64,000 nucleotides of DNA from Xiheimicrobium sp033763395 (GCA_033763395.1 JANRKQ010000225.1:10558-74557), one strand, 5' to 3'. Counted from the stretch's first letter, positions 23,306 through 32,994 are shown. Translations and numbers: made by a program. The notes: a model not told the origin generated them from the sequence alone.

Positions 23306-25729
23306 TTACTGGACGGTGAGGCCCTTCATGTCGGCGACGCACTCACCCTTCGGGTCGAGCTTCAGGTATTCGCCGGCGACGGCCTTGATCTTGTCCTTGT
23401 CATTCGGCTGGTTCTCCTTCGCGAGGAACCGGGCGTAGTGACAGTAGGCCGGAGCGTATTCCTTGCTCGCGTTGAGCGCCTTCTCGTAGCCAGCGCGCGC
23501 CTTGTCCTTGAGGCCCGCCTGCTCGTGGGTGTAGCCCAGCTCGTCGTAGGCGATGGCGGCCAGCGACGGGTCCGCGAAGTAGTCAGCGGCGGCACGGTCG
23601 AACAGCTCGGCGGCGCGCTTGAGGTCCTTCTTCTCGTCCCGGTAGATGCGGCCCAGCATGAAGCGCGCTTCGCCGTTGCGGACCTTCTGGTCTTCGGTGG
23701 CCTTCTCGAGCGTCTGGCGCGCGTCTTCCCACTTCTTCTGCCGGGCCTGCGCCGTGCCGAGCATGGTCAGCAGCTTGGGGCTGCCTGGAACGAGCGTCAG
23801 CGCCTTCTTGAGCGCCTCTTCAGCCTGGGGCTCGCCGCCTTCCTTCTTGAGGAGAATGCGCGCCAGCTCGACGTGGAACTGCGCCGTCGTCGAGTTGGCC
23901 TCGATGGCCTTCTTCACCTCGGCCGCCGCCTCGTCGAGCTTGTCGGTCCAGAAGAGTCGCCGCGCCTTCAAGATGAAGAGCTCGGGGTTGGTGCGATCGA
24001 GCCCGAACGCGTCCTTCTCGGCCGCGTCGATGTCCTTCCCGGCCTTCGCAGGATCGGTCGACACGCCCGTGGCCTCACCGAGCTCCCTGGCGAACTTCTC
24101 TTCGTACTCGCCCATGTCCTTCGACACGCGCGCGATGAGGAGCGCCTTCGCCATCTGCCCCATCGCGAGCTGTCGCGGCGAGTGCTTGGGGTCCGCCTTG
24201 AGCAGGGTGTTGAGGTACTCCGCCGCGCCCTTGTAGCGGCGCGCGGGCTCGGGCAGGTCGAGCAGGGCGATCGACGTCCCCAGCAGGGCTTCGGGGTGCG
24301 ACTTCTTGGTGTAGTCGAGCGCCTTCGCGAACTGGATCGACGCGTCGCTGTCAGCCCCGCGCCGCAACTGAATGGTGCCCATCGCCACACGAACGCGTGG
24401 GTCATCCGGAGCAATGGCGAGCGCCTTGTCGAGGGTCTCCTTCGCGCGCTCGAGGTCGCCCTGGTTCATCTGGAGGACGCCGAGCGTGTTGTACAGAAGC
24501 GCCGACTTCTTGTTCTCGGCCTCGGCTGCCTTCACGCGGTCTTCCATCATCCGCAAGGCTTCGCTGGTCTTGCCCGAGTAGTACGCGAGCAGCGCCTCGG
24601 CGGCGTACTGGTACGACAGCCCTTTGTCCTCGCTCGAGCCCTGGCCTTCTTTGAGGTGCTCCTCGGCGCGGCCCTTGATGGTGTCGTCGTGCTCGTGCTC
24701 GCCCCAGCGCACCACGTACGCGTACGCGAGGATGCGGTGGGCCAGCGCCGAACCGGGGTCGGCATCGAGGGCCTGCTCGCCCTGGGTGCAGGCCTGCTTG
24801 TACGCCGCGAAGGTGTCGGTCTTGAGCAGGTCCTGCGCGCCCTGCACGAGCTTGTTCACCTCGCGCTTCACCTTCGCGCGGTACTGGCCGATGCCGTAGT
24901 AGGCGCCGGCACCAGCGGGCACTGCGAAGATGAGCATGAAGAAGAGCGCCTTCGCGAGGCCGCCCGAGTCCTTCTTCTTGCGCTTCTTCGGCGGCATTGA
25001 CGCCTCGGAGAGCTCCGAGACCTCGCTCACTTCAGACACGGACTCTTCCGGTTCGAACGACGGGCGGCGAACGGCAGGCCGGGCTCCCGAGGTGCGGCCA
25101 GACGTCGTCGCGGGCGCCGTGCGCCGCTGCACGCCCTGCGCACCGCTCGTGCGGGGCTGTGGAATCGCCTCGGCCGGCATCGGGTTGGGCACCGTCACGT
25201 CGGTCTCGACGATCAGGTTGGCGCTCGAGACCCCATTCGACGGCGCGGCGATGGGCGCGACCGGCTGTGAGACAGGCGGAGGCGGCGGGGGCGCAGCCGG
25301 CTTCGGCGGCTCGACGCCCAGCTCGCGCATGGTCGTCTGCGTGTCGCTGTCGGCGGGGTCGGCCTCGAACGCCTTGAGGATCGTCGCCTTCGCGGTCTCT
25401 TTTTCGCCGCCCTTCCACTGGAGCTGCGCCGTCATGCGCAGCGCGCCCTTGTCCGTGGGGACGACCGAGAGCGCGCCCTGCAGCTCCTCGAGCGCCTTCT
25501 TGTCCTTGCCTTGATCGGCGTACACGCGCGCGAGCAGCACGCGGGGGTCGGCGAGGGTGGGGTGGGCCTTGACGCCCTTCTTGCACACCACCATCGCTTC
25601 CATGTACCGGCCCATGGCGAGGTACGCCTCGGCGAGGGGCTTGTACGCCTGCGACGCCGGGTCGGTGGCGAAAGCAGCTTCGAGTTTCGCGAGCTCGGCC
25701 GGGCTCAACGTCTTCGTCGGGGAAGGCAT
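23306..25729 (-). CDS. Large TPR protein with one transmembrane helix
   Basis: An 807-residue protein. Residues ~10-150 carry N-terminal TPRs (A-Y-K-P-L-A-E-A-Y-L-A-M-G-R-Y). A Pro/Ser/Thr-rich disordered stretch follows (to ~255, with an S-E-V repeat and K-K-R-K-K-K), then a single helix (A-L-F-F-M-L-I-F-A-V-P-A-G-A-G) and about 500 residues of further TPRs. It resembles myxobacterial cell-envelope TPR scaffold proteins that hold complexes together on both sides of the inner membrane. The ATG at 25729 is preferred over an in-frame start eleven codons upstream. TTGACA on the minus strand at 25774-25779 could be its -35 element. The exact partner is unknown. Confidence 0.82.
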   Translation of the reverse strand: MPSPTKTLSPAELAKLEAAFATDPASQAYKPLAEAYLAMGRYMEAMVVCKKGVKAHPTLADPRVLLARVYADQGKDKKALEELQGALSVVPTDKGALRMTAQLQWKGGEKETAKATILKAFEADPADSDTQTTMRELGVEPPKPAAPPPPPPVSQPVAPIAAPSNGVSSANLIVETDVTVPNPMPAEAIPQPRTSGAQGVQRRTAPATTSGRTSGARPAVRRPSFEPEESVSEVSEVSELSEASMPPKKRKKKDSGGLAKALFFMLIFAVPAGAGAYYGIGQYRAKVKREVNKLVQGAQDLLKTDTFAAYKQACTQGEQALDADPGSALAHRILAYAYVVRWGEHEHDDTIKGRAEEHLKEGQGSSEDKGLSYQYAAEALLAYYSGKTSEALRMMEDRVKAAEAENKKSALLYNTLGVLQMNQGDLERAKETLDKALAIAPDDPRVRVAMGTIQLRRGADSDASIQFAKALDYTKKSHPEALLGTSIALLDLPEPARRYKGAAEYLNTLLKADPKHSPRQLAMGQMAKALLIARVSKDMGEYEEKFARELGEATGVSTDPAKAGKDIDAAEKDAFGLDRTNPELFILKARRLFWTDKLDEAAAEVKKAIEANSTTAQFHVELARILLKKEGGEPQAEEALKKALTLVPGSPKLLTMLGTAQARQKKWEDARQTLEKATEDQKVRNGEARFMLGRIYRDEKKDLKRAAELFDRAAADYFADPSLAAIAYDELGYTHEQAGLKDKARAGYEKALNASKEYAPAYCHYARFLAKENQPNDKDKIKAVAGEYLKLDPKGECVADMKGLTVQ

Positions 25730-25841
25730 CGGGAGAGCGTCGGTTTCTGTCACCCGCAACACAGTGAGTCAAATGTCAAAGCGGCCGCGTTTCCGTCGCG
25801 GGGTTCGGCGATTTCCGAGGGCGGCGCGGGCGAGAGCGTGC

Positions 25842-25868
25842 TTGACACCCCCACACGCGTCACATAGT
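25842..25868 (+). promoter_or_regulatory. Promoter-like sequence of tRNA-Ala
   Basis: A consensus -35 TTGACA (25842-25847) is followed after 15 bases by CATAGT (25863-25868), a weak -10. This sits 35 bases before the tRNA 5' end, as expected for a sigma-70-type promoter. Confidence 0.5.
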
Positions 25869-25903
25869 CAGGCCGCCGCCGCGACGCCGTCAGGAAGACA
25901 TCT

Positions 25904-25976
<73 letters not shown>

Positions 25977-25986
25977 CAGTCGCGGC

Positions 25987-26036
25987 ATGAAAAAGCCCCG
26001 CCGGTTCCCTCACAGGAATCGCGCGGGGTTTTTCAT
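25987..26036 (+). terminator. Intrinsic terminator after tRNA-Ala, probably bidirectional
   Basis: An inverted repeat pairs ATGAAAAAGCCCCGC with GCGGGGTTTTTCAT around a ~20-base loop. It gives a GC-rich stem followed by T5 on the plus strand and, because of the A-run on the other arm, T5 on the minus strand too. It can end the tRNA transcript and the zinc-finger gene transcript coming from 26511. Confidence 0.85.
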
Positions 26037-26085
26037 TCCGCCGGGGTGAAGTGCCCCGCGGTTTTGAAGGGCCCGGCTCCGACGC

Positions 26086-26511
26086 TCACTCGGCGGCGGG
26101 CGCTTCGGCCACGGCAGCCTCGGACGGCCGGGTGTCGTCGCTCGCAGGGCTGGCCGGCGCCGCCGTCACTGCGGCGACCTCGACGGTGGCCGGCGCGGTC
26201 GCCTCTGGAGCCACCTCGTCCTTCGGCTTCTTCGTGCCCGCGCCGGAGCGGCAGGTGCGGCACCAGGGCTGGTTGCGAATGGCGCCGTCGGCCATCTTGC
26301 GCAGGCCGAACATGCCGAGCGGCTTCATCTGCCGGCACTTGAGGCACATCATCGTGATGAGCACCTCGTTGCCGTCGGCGTCGAACACGGCCGACTTGCG
26401 GCGCTTGCGCGGCTCCTTGGGGGCGTCGGGGTTCGTTTCTTTCGCCTTGCGCTTCGCCTCGGCCTCTTTCGGCTCGGCCGGCGTCAGCATGGGCGTGACT
26501 TTGTAGAGCAC
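26086..26511 (-). CDS. Small zinc-finger protein with Ala-rich tail
   Basis: A 141-residue protein starting at GTG 26511, chosen because AGGAGG lies five bases upstream. The N-terminal third is Lys/Glu-rich. Residues ~53-87 form a treble-clef-like zinc finger: C-L-K-C, then Q-M-K-P-L-G-M-F, about 17 more residues, and C-R-T-C. The spacing and the K-P-L-x-x-F motif resemble the zinc module found near HNH/Endo VII nucleases, but no catalytic His-Asn residues follow. The last ~45 residues are an Ala/Val/Pro/Glu-rich tail. It could bind DNA or RNA; no function is known. Confidence 0.75.
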   Translation of the reverse strand: MLYKVTPMLTPAEPKEAEAKRKAKETNPDAPKEPRKRRKSAVFDADGNEVLITMMCLKCRQMKPLGMFGLRKMADGAIRNQPWCRTCRSGAGTKKPKDEVAPEATAPATVEVAAVTAAPASPASDDTRPSEAAVAEAPAAE

Positions 26512-26648
26512 CGCACCCTCCTCGTGGCCGACCCGCCGGCCACTCGACGTCCACAGCATAGCGAAAGGGGCCGCAGTCCCCCAGTGCGCCTGAAGGCTGA
26601 ATATCGGCCCCGGGCGCGTCTGGCGAGCGCAAACCCGTGAGCAGCGCG

Positions 26649-28448
26649 TCAGGGGTTCGAGTGGCTCTCGTTGGCCTGACAGGGCTTGCCGTCGTCGACG
26701 AACTGCACCCGGCCCGCTTCGGGCGCCACGAAGGGCTCCTTGTTCTTCACCCAGAAGTCGACGAGCTCGTCGCGCAGGTTGTTGCCGCGCGTCTCGCCGA
26801 GATCGACCTGCCGGGGGTCGATGGTGGCCAGCACCGGGCCCAGCCCGTCGCCGCCGCGCGCCAGGAAGTCGGGGAGCGCCACCCGGTAGCGCACGTTGGG
26901 GTCGACGCCGTGGCCGCCAGGCAGGTGGACGGACTTCAGCCGGTTGGGGCCCGGGCATCGATCGAGCCGCACCTCGAGGCCCGACACCTGGAAGACGCCC
27001 TTCTTCGCGGCGTAGGCGGCGCGCACGAGGCTCACCAGCTGGTCGCCCGTGATGTCCAGCGTGGCCACCTGGTTGTCGAACGGGAGCACCTCGTACACCG
27101 AGCCATACTTCAGCGGCCCGGGATCGAGGTCGGCCCGGAGCCCGCCGGGATTGAGCAGCGCGACGTCGGCGCGGACCATCGTGCGCAGCGAGTCCGCCAG
27201 GAAGCTGCCGAGAGCGCTCTCGGTCTCGTAGTTGCGGCCCAGGGCCTTCGGCACCGACAGCCCCAGCGCCTTGTTCTGCAGCGCCGCCACCCGCGCTTCG
27301 CCCGGCCACAACAGCTCGGCGATGGCGCTGTCAGGCTCGATCTTCTGCGACAGCCATCTGGCAGCCACGGGCTTCACCTGCGCGGCGTTCGCCTTCAGCT
27401 TGCGCACGTCACACGACTGGCTGGCCTCGTCCATCGTCTCGCACACCGGGATGCCGGAGCGGATGCGCGTTCGTTCCCGCAGGAGCTTGCGCGTCGTCGG
27501 GTCGATGGACAGGTCGATGACGCCGAAGGCCCGGCCCAGCGCGAAGCTCTCGATGACCGGCGTGCCGTTGACGAAGTGGCCGATCTGCCCGTGCGTGTGG
27601 CCCGCCACCACCGCGTCAAGGGTGCCGTAGGGGAAGCCCTTCATCATCTCGAAGACCTCGCCCGTCTCGGTGTCGCAGGTGTGCAGATCGGACGGGTCGC
27701 TCGTCTCGGCGCACCGGCCGCCCGCGTGCACCACCGCGATGACGACGTCGGCCCCGCGCGTGCGGAGGTTCCTCGCGGCCGACAGCGCCTCGGGGCCCAG
27801 CGGCGCGAAGCGCAGCGTCGCGACGTTGATGGGGAGGGTCGTCGTCGGGGTCTGCGGCGTGGTGAGGCCGATGATGCCGATCTTGATGCCCTTGCGCTCG
27901 ATGATGACGGTGCCGTCGCCCGGCAGCCAGGACGGCCGCAGGCGCGAGTTCGACTCGTAGATGTTCGTCGACAGCAGCGGGAACTTCGCCTGCGCGATGC
28001 GCGCCTTGAGGGCGCCGAACGCGTCCATGCCGGGCTGGGACGCGTGGGTCGCCGAGCCCACCGGGCCGTAGTCGAACTCGTGGTTTCCGATGGCGGCCGC
28101 GTCGTAGCCGAGCGCGTTGAACGTCTCGATGACGACGCTGCCCTCGGTGAGGTTCGACATGAGCGTGCCCTGGAAGAGATCGCCGCCGTCCACCAGCACC
28201 ACGCCGCCGGGGTTCTCGGCCCGCAGGAGCTTGAGGTACCCGGCGAAGGCCGCGGCCCCGCCGTACCGAATGTTGCCCTGCGGAAACTTCTCTTCCTGCG
28301 TCATCACCCAGCCGTGCACGTCGTTGGTGCCGACGAGCGTGAGGTGCACCGCGCCGTCGGCGTCGGCCCGGAGCGAGTCCTGGCCGGTGCGGCAGGAGGC
28401 TACGGACGAGGCGACGAGGAAGAAGAGGAGCCTGGCGATCGATCTCAT
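26649..28448 (-). CDS. 5'-nucleotidase-family metallophosphatase lipoprotein
   Basis: A 599-residue exported enzyme. ATG 28448 gives a lipoprotein signal ending V-A-S-C. The N-terminal metallophosphatase domain shows G-T-N-D-V-H-G, D-G-G-D-L-F-Q-G, G-N-H-E-F-D-Y-G and A-G-H-T-H-G-Q, the two-metal ligand set. The C-terminal 5'-nucleotidase domain (G-R-N-Y-E-T-E-S-A-L-G, N-P-G-G-L-R-A-D-L, L-P-F-D-N-Q-V-A) binds the nucleoside. It should hydrolyse nucleotides or UDP-sugars outside the inner membrane to scavenge nucleosides and phosphate. It is coupled (ATGA) to the MYXO-CTERM protein gene upstream. Confidence 0.92.
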   Translation of the reverse strand: MRSIARLLFFLVASSVASCRTGQDSLRADADGAVHLTLVGTNDVHGWVMTQEEKFPQGNIRYGGAAAFAGYLKLLRAENPGGVVLVDGGDLFQGTLMSNLTEGSVVIETFNALGYDAAAIGNHEFDYGPVGSATHASQPGMDAFGALKARIAQAKFPLLSTNIYESNSRLRPSWLPGDGTVIIERKGIKIGIIGLTTPQTPTTTLPINVATLRFAPLGPEALSAARNLRTRGADVVIAVVHAGGRCAETSDPSDLHTCDTETGEVFEMMKGFPYGTLDAVVAGHTHGQIGHFVNGTPVIESFALGRAFGVIDLSIDPTTRKLLRERTRIRSGIPVCETMDEASQSCDVRKLKANAAQVKPVAARWLSQKIEPDSAIAELLWPGEARVAALQNKALGLSVPKALGRNYETESALGSFLADSLRTMVRADVALLNPGGLRADLDPGPLKYGSVYEVLPFDNQVATLDITGDQLVSLVRAAYAAKKGVFQVSGLEVRLDRCPGPNRLKSVHLPGGHGVDPNVRYRVALPDFLARGGDGLGPVLATIDPRQVDLGETRGNNLRDELVDFWVKNKEPFVAPEAGRVQFVDDGKPCQANESHSNP

Positions 28449-30667
28449 GGGTCTGAACGCGCCAGCGTACGAGACGAACGGCGCCGTGCGAAGCGTCGCA
28501 ACCACACGAGGAAGAACAAGCCCGGGAGGCCGGCCGAGACGGGGGCGCCGGAGCAGCAGCCCATGGGTTCCGGCTCGACCACCCCGCCGCCACCGACGCC
28601 GCTGCTGCCGCCCGTCCCGCCGGCGGCTCCGCCGCCCGTGCCGCCCGAGAGTGGCACGGCGCGGGTCAGCGCCTCCCAGGCGGCCAGGCGCACCACCGAC
28701 CCTCCATCGGCGAACGTCTCGGCGAAGGCGAGCACACCAGCGGGGAAGGGGGAGCCCGGCGCTGCGCCGCCGTCGGCGAGCTGTCCGAACGCAGCGCGGG
28801 TGACGTCGAGGGCCGCTCCACCACGGAGCCGCTGGCCACCATCGGCCAGCGCGACCTCGAAGCGCCCGAGGGATCGCGCGCGCGTCGTGGTGGCCGAGAA
28901 GACCTCGTACGCGTCGTCACTGGGGAACGCGCCGATCACCACGAGCCCGCCATCGCCCAGCGAAACGGCCGCCAGCCCCGCGGGGCCCGGCGCCCCCGCG
29001 CCCGCGTCGTGCAGGGAGACGACACCGCCGTCGCCGAAGACATCGACCGCCCACAGGGAGGAGCCCGCTGACACGAAGAGGCGCGCGACGTCGGGCACTC
29101 CGAGTACGGCACGGGCGGCGGCTGGAAGGACGAGGTCCGCCTCGAGCAGGCCACGCGGGAGGCCAGCGTCATCGAGCCCGAGCCGAACGCGCTGGACGCG
29201 GTTCGTGCCCGACTCGACGAAGACGAAGGCGCCGCCGTCGGGCGAGTCCACCAGGGCGACCCCCCGGGCCGCGCTCACCGCCAGCGAGGGCGCGACCGGC
29301 GAGAGCCCACCATCGGGTCCCGGCGCCAGGAAGAGGAGCTGCCCGCCGTCGACCTCGCGCACCGAGGCCACCACGAGCCCGTCGACGAAAGGGCCGATCG
29401 CGCGCGGTCGCGCATCGACTCCACCAAAGGGGCCCGCCCGGGGAAACGAGATCGCGACGCCCCCGTCGGCGCCCACGCCCGAGAGGCCGGCGAAGGCCCC
29501 GAAGACGAGCGCCCGTGACGGCCAGAGCGCGACGTCTCCGCTCCGCCCGTCGAAGAAGGGGCTCGACACCGTCGTCTCGACCCGCGGCAGCGCAGGAGGC
29601 ATGGGCTCGACCGGCGGCGCGGCGAGCCCCGGAAGGTCGATCGGCAAGGCCGGAGTGACCTGCCCGGCGAGCGCCTCCCACGGCACCAGCTTCACGCGGC
29701 CGCCCGAGGGCGAGATGCGGTCGACCACGGCCATCACCCCGAAGGGGAACGACGCCCCGCCGTCGAGCACGCCGAAGGGCCCCGGCCAGACGTCGATCCA
29801 CTCACCGCTGCGCACCAGGGCCCCGCCGTCTTCGAGGCCGACGGAGAACTCGGCGAGGAAGTCGGCGCCCGCCTCGAGCTGGTACACCCGGTAGCGGTTC
29901 TGGACCGGCACCGCCGCGATGAGGAGCGCGCCGCCGTCGGCCTGTGGGTACACGGTGAGGCCCGACATCACGTCCGTCACCGTGCCCGCGTCGACGATCG
30001 GGACGAGGGTGGGCATGTCTTCGCGTGGGTCGAACGCCAGCACGCCGCGGAGCCCGGCCGACAGGTACGCGCGCTGGAGGGACGGCGCGACGGCGATGCC
30101 TCGAACCGCGGTGCCCACCATCACCGGTGGGATGGCCGTCGGCACCAGCCCGCCATCAGAGGCCTCGAGCCGCCAGCGCTGAATCGTGGTGCCGCCGCTC
30201 TCGACGAGGAGCCAGGCGCCACCATCGGCGAAGTCGGCCAACGCCACCGCGCGCGGGGCCGTCGTCGCGATCGGAATCGTCAACAGGTCGCGCAGCACGC
30301 CCGCGTCGCCCAGCGTCGTGAAGAGAAACACCCGGCCGGCCGTCGTCCCCGTCGTGGCCACCACGCCGCCGCGCGTGTCGTCGGGGAAGGCGCGCAGGAA
30401 AGGAACCGCGTCGATGCCACCGACGGCGCCGAACGAGCCCATGAGCGAGGGCACCGGGCCTCCATCGACGAGGAAGGCATAGAGGCCGTTGTTAGTGTCG
30501 TCTGCGCCGAAGAAGAGATCGCGCCCGTCGCTCCACCGCTGCGTCAGGAGCGCCGTGTCACCCGCGAACGACCCGGGAATCGGGGCGCTCTCACTGCGAA
30601 CGGGCGCGAGGAGCTGCGCCTGCGCAGCAGCGGCGAGCAGACACGAGGTGAGGGAGAGCAGGCGCAT
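28445..30667 (-). CDS. Secreted repeat protein with MYXO-CTERM-like tail
   Basis: A 740-residue exported protein: signal peptide to A-Q-A, then a long body of short beta segments rich in D-G-G and A-x-F-A-D-G-G motifs, with the look of a beta-propeller or repeated-strand protein; no enzyme motif seen. Near the C-terminus a Gly/Ser linker (G-G-T-G-G-G) leads to E-P-M-G-C-C-S-G, a short hydrophobic helix and L-R-R-F-A-R-R-R. This is the Cys, helix and Arg pattern of MYXO-CTERM sorting tails, which direct proteins to the myxobacterial surface. Its stop overlaps the nucleotidase start. The function is unknown. Confidence 0.78.
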   Translation of the reverse strand: MRLLSLTSCLLAAAAQAQLLAPVRSESAPIPGSFAGDTALLTQRWSDGRDLFFGADDTNNGLYAFLVDGGPVPSLMGSFGAVGGIDAVPFLRAFPDDTRGGVVATTGTTAGRVFLFTTLGDAGVLRDLLTIPIATTAPRAVALADFADGGAWLLVESGGTTIQRWRLEASDGGLVPTAIPPVMVGTAVRGIAVAPSLQRAYLSAGLRGVLAFDPREDMPTLVPIVDAGTVTDVMSGLTVYPQADGGALLIAAVPVQNRYRVYQLEAGADFLAEFSVGLEDGGALVRSGEWIDVWPGPFGVLDGGASFPFGVMAVVDRISPSGGRVKLVPWEALAGQVTPALPIDLPGLAAPPVEPMPPALPRVETTVSSPFFDGRSGDVALWPSRALVFGAFAGLSGVGADGGVAISFPRAGPFGGVDARPRAIGPFVDGLVVASVREVDGGQLLFLAPGPDGGLSPVAPSLAVSAARGVALVDSPDGGAFVFVESGTNRVQRVRLGLDDAGLPRGLLEADLVLPAAARAVLGVPDVARLFVSAGSSLWAVDVFGDGGVVSLHDAGAGAPGPAGLAAVSLGDGGLVVIGAFPSDDAYEVFSATTTRARSLGRFEVALADGGQRLRGGAALDVTRAAFGQLADGGAAPGSPFPAGVLAFAETFADGGSVVRLAAWEALTRAVPLSGGTGGGAAGGTGGSSGVGGGGVVEPEPMGCCSGAPVSAGLPGLFFLVWLRRFARRRSSRTLARSDP

Positions 30668-30751
30668 GCGGCGTCGATCCTCCAGCGCTCGAGACCGGCC
30701 CGTCGGCTGCTGATGGCGTCGTGCGGAGGGCATCACCCCGCTGAGTCTACG

Positions 30752-31636
30752 TCACCCGGGCCCCGGACAGCTCAGCATGCTGCACGTGAGCCCGGTGAAG
30801 CACCGCCGTGCGTCGCAGTCCGGGTCGAGGCAGTCGGCCTGTCCGTCACCGTCGTTGTCGAAGCCGTCGTCGCACACCGTCTCGGGGAAGAAGCAGCCGC
30901 GCACGAGGCCACCGTCGGTGCCGCCATCGAGGCCTCCATCGGCCCCGCCCCCGCCATCGGGAAGGCCACCGTCTGCAACGCCCCCATCGCTCAGCCCGCC
31001 ATCCGTCACGCCGGCGTCGGGGATGATGGGCGCCAGCCCGCACCGGCGGGCCGGAGCCGACTGCGAGTCGCACACGAGGGACTCGCACCGCTCGTCGTCG
31101 CAGTCGGTGCGCCCGTTCGAGTCGTTGTCGACGCGATCGTCACACCGGGTCTCGACGCAGGTCGCTCCGAGGCAGGTGGTGCCCGCGGTGCATGCTCGAC
31201 CGCACTGCCCGCAGTGTTGGCTGTCGCGGCTGAGGTCGAAGTCCTCGTCGGCCTGGCCATCGCAGTCGTCATCGAGGCGGTTGCAGAGCTCGGCCGACGG
31301 CATCACCGTGCCCTCGCAGACGATCGAGCCCTGTTGGCAGACCCGCCGCCCGGCCGCGCAGACGCCCAGGCGCTCGGTGGTGCAGGCCTCACCCTGCGTT
31401 GGGAAGGACTCGTCGATGCGGCCATCACAGGTGTTGTCGACGCCGTCGCAGAGCTCGACGTCGGCGCACAGCCCCTCGCGGAAGCAGCGGCCACCTCCGG
31501 CAAACTGGGGCCGGCACACGAAGCCCCCCGCGCAGTCCTCGGGTGTGGCGCACGAGAAGATGCCCTTGTCCGGGTCGAGCGAGGGGCAGGCCGTGACGAG
31601 CGTGAGCACGGAGGCGACGAAGAGGGGGCGCGTCAT
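30752..31636 (-). CDS. MopE-like Cys-rich lipoprotein
   Basis: A 294-residue lipoprotein (signal ends V-T-A-C). It contains MopE-type putative metal-binding modules: C-D-G-V-D-N-T-C-D-G-R-I-D-E and C-N-R-L-D-D-D-C-D-G-Q-A-D-E-D, then two longer variants (D-N-D-S-N-G-R-T-D-C-D-D, D-N-D-G-D-G-Q-A-D-C-L-D). The D-x-D-x-D/N-G pattern resembles calcium loops and the Cys residues probably form disulfides. An Asp-Gly-rich linker (G-G-L-S-D-G-G) lies between. It starts with an ATGA overlap with the PEGA gene, so the two envelope proteins are made together. Confidence 0.85.
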   Translation of the reverse strand: MTRPLFVASVLTLVTACPSLDPDKGIFSCATPEDCAGGFVCRPQFAGGGRCFREGLCADVELCDGVDNTCDGRIDESFPTQGEACTTERLGVCAAGRRVCQQGSIVCEGTVMPSAELCNRLDDDCDGQADEDFDLSRDSQHCGQCGRACTAGTTCLGATCVETRCDDRVDNDSNGRTDCDDERCESLVCDSQSAPARRCGLAPIIPDAGVTDGGLSDGGVADGGLPDGGGGADGGLDGGTDGGLVRGCFFPETVCDDGFDNDGDGQADCLDPDCDARRCFTGLTCSMLSCPGPG

Positions 31637-32667
31637 GGCGTCACCTGCGCGGGCGCGGCGGGCGAAGGCTCGCTCAGCACGTCGATGAGGAGGAAGACGA
31701 GGGTCGCGGCCGCGGCGACGCCGAGCGTGACGAAGGCGACGTTGGCGACGAGGGCGTTGCGGTTCTGCTCGAGCGCCTCGGCGCGGGTGCCCTGGTACAC
31801 GCCGGTCGCTGCGTCGAGGCCTCCCAGCAGACGAGCGCGCTGCCCTTCGGCGATGCCTCCGGCGATCGCTGCGGTCGCGCCGGCCACGACGGCGAGGCCA
31901 CCGAAGATCCACGTCGGCGCGGACAAGGAGAGGGGCCGGGCCTCGGCGCTGGGCTGGGTCGGGCCCGTCGGCCTGGCCACGAGATCCTCGTCGGGTTGTT
32001 GGCCCGGAATGAGGAGCAGCTTGATGGTCTCGGTCGACGTCTGGTTGGCCTCGACGGTGACGAAGCGCGTGACGGGCAGGTACTTGTTCTTCTCGACCTT
32101 CACCTCGTACTTGCCCGGCTTGAGGGTCAGCGTGACGGGCGGGGAGCCGACAAACTCGCCGTTGAGCGAGAGCTGGGCGTTCGGCGCGGTCGCCTCGATG
32201 ACGAGGGTGCCGCGGGCTTCGCGCTCGCCGCGCAGGAGGCCCGGCACGGCCTGCTCCACGTCCTTCTGGAGGCGCCGGCTGGCGATGAGAATGGAGCGGT
32301 CGACGTCGCACACGAGGGCGAGGTCCTTCACGTCGTGGTGCCACAGCTTGAGGAGGTAGTTCTTCTCGTCGCGCGCGAGGGAGCCGGTGATGATTCGCCG
32401 AATCGGTGTGCCGGCCACGGCGCTGGCGACGCAGGCCGTGCTCTCGCGGCACTTGCGCAGCGCCAGGTACTTCTCGGGCGGGAGCAGGCTCCGGAGTTGA
32501 TCGGGCGTGAGCAGGTCGAGCTTGAGGGTCGCGCCGCCTTCGAGGACCTGGCGGGTCACCTGCGCCCCCAGGCCCATCATCGCATCGGCAGCGTCGACGT
32601 CGACGACGGCGATGGGCTCGGCAGTCAGCACCATCACGGCCGCGAACGCGGGCACGGCAAAGAGCAT
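31633..32667 (-). CDS. PEGA-domain membrane protein
   Basis: A 344-residue protein with an N-terminal signal peptide (ends near L-T-A-E). The first ~140 residues form an alpha/beta domain with a Cys pair (R-K-C-R-E-S-T-A-C), like the N-terminal domain often found before PEGA in myxobacteria. A PEGA module follows (about 150-215: A-Q-L-S-L-N-G-E-F-V-G-S-P-P-V-T-L-T-L-K-P-G-K-Y-E-V). Two hydrophobic helices lie near the C-terminus (about 250-268 and 304-323). It is the first gene of a two-gene unit with the MopE-like lipoprotein. It is probably an envelope structural or sensory protein. Confidence 0.82.
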   Translation of the reverse strand: MLFAVPAFAAVMVLTAEPIAVVDVDAADAMMGLGAQVTRQVLEGGATLKLDLLTPDQLRSLLPPEKYLALRKCRESTACVASAVAGTPIRRIITGSLARDEKNYLLKLWHHDVKDLALVCDVDRSILIASRRLQKDVEQAVPGLLRGEREARGTLVIEATAPNAQLSLNGEFVGSPPVTLTLKPGKYEVKVEKNKYLPVTRFVTVEANQTSTETIKLLLIPGQQPDEDLVARPTGPTQPSAEARPLSLSAPTWIFGGLAVVAGATAAIAGGIAEGQRARLLGGLDAATGVYQGTRAEALEQNRNALVANVAFVTLGVAAAATLVFLLIDVLSEPSPAAPAQVTP

Positions 32668-32924
32668 GGCTGCACCTTAGCTGGCGCGCGTCATCAGTCG
32701 AGGACGAGGCGATGCGGGCGGTGCCTCGCGCGTGCTCGTCGACGCCCGACGCTCGGGTGCTCATGCGCGCCCAACAGGCCTCGAGACGAGGCCTGCGCAC
32801 ACGGAGCGCTGCCACGCCGTCGAGACGCTAAAGCTCCCGGAACGCGCCTGGCCGGGCGGCGGCCACCGGCGCGGTGCCCGCAACGATGGCGTGACGTGGG
32901 CCGCCGAGGTCTCGCGGCAGTCCC

Positions 32925-32994
32925 ACAGCGCACCACGCCGCGTTCCCGCGCTCCACACGAGAGGTCCCGATGGCGCGCGCCCGCTGCATCGTGG
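32925..32994. repeat. 70-bp direct repeat, copy 1
   Basis: Starts ACAGCGCACCACGCCGCG and ends GCATCGTGG. It matches copy 2 at 63 of 70 bases by direct comparison, beginning 198 bases upstream of it. Confidence 0.8.

Noticed and set aside
26637..29894. A 1085-codon open frame antisense to the nucleotidase and MYXO-CTERM genes
   Set aside because: It spans two real, overlapping genes on the opposite strand with signal peptides and clear motifs; its own composition is that of a shadow frame.
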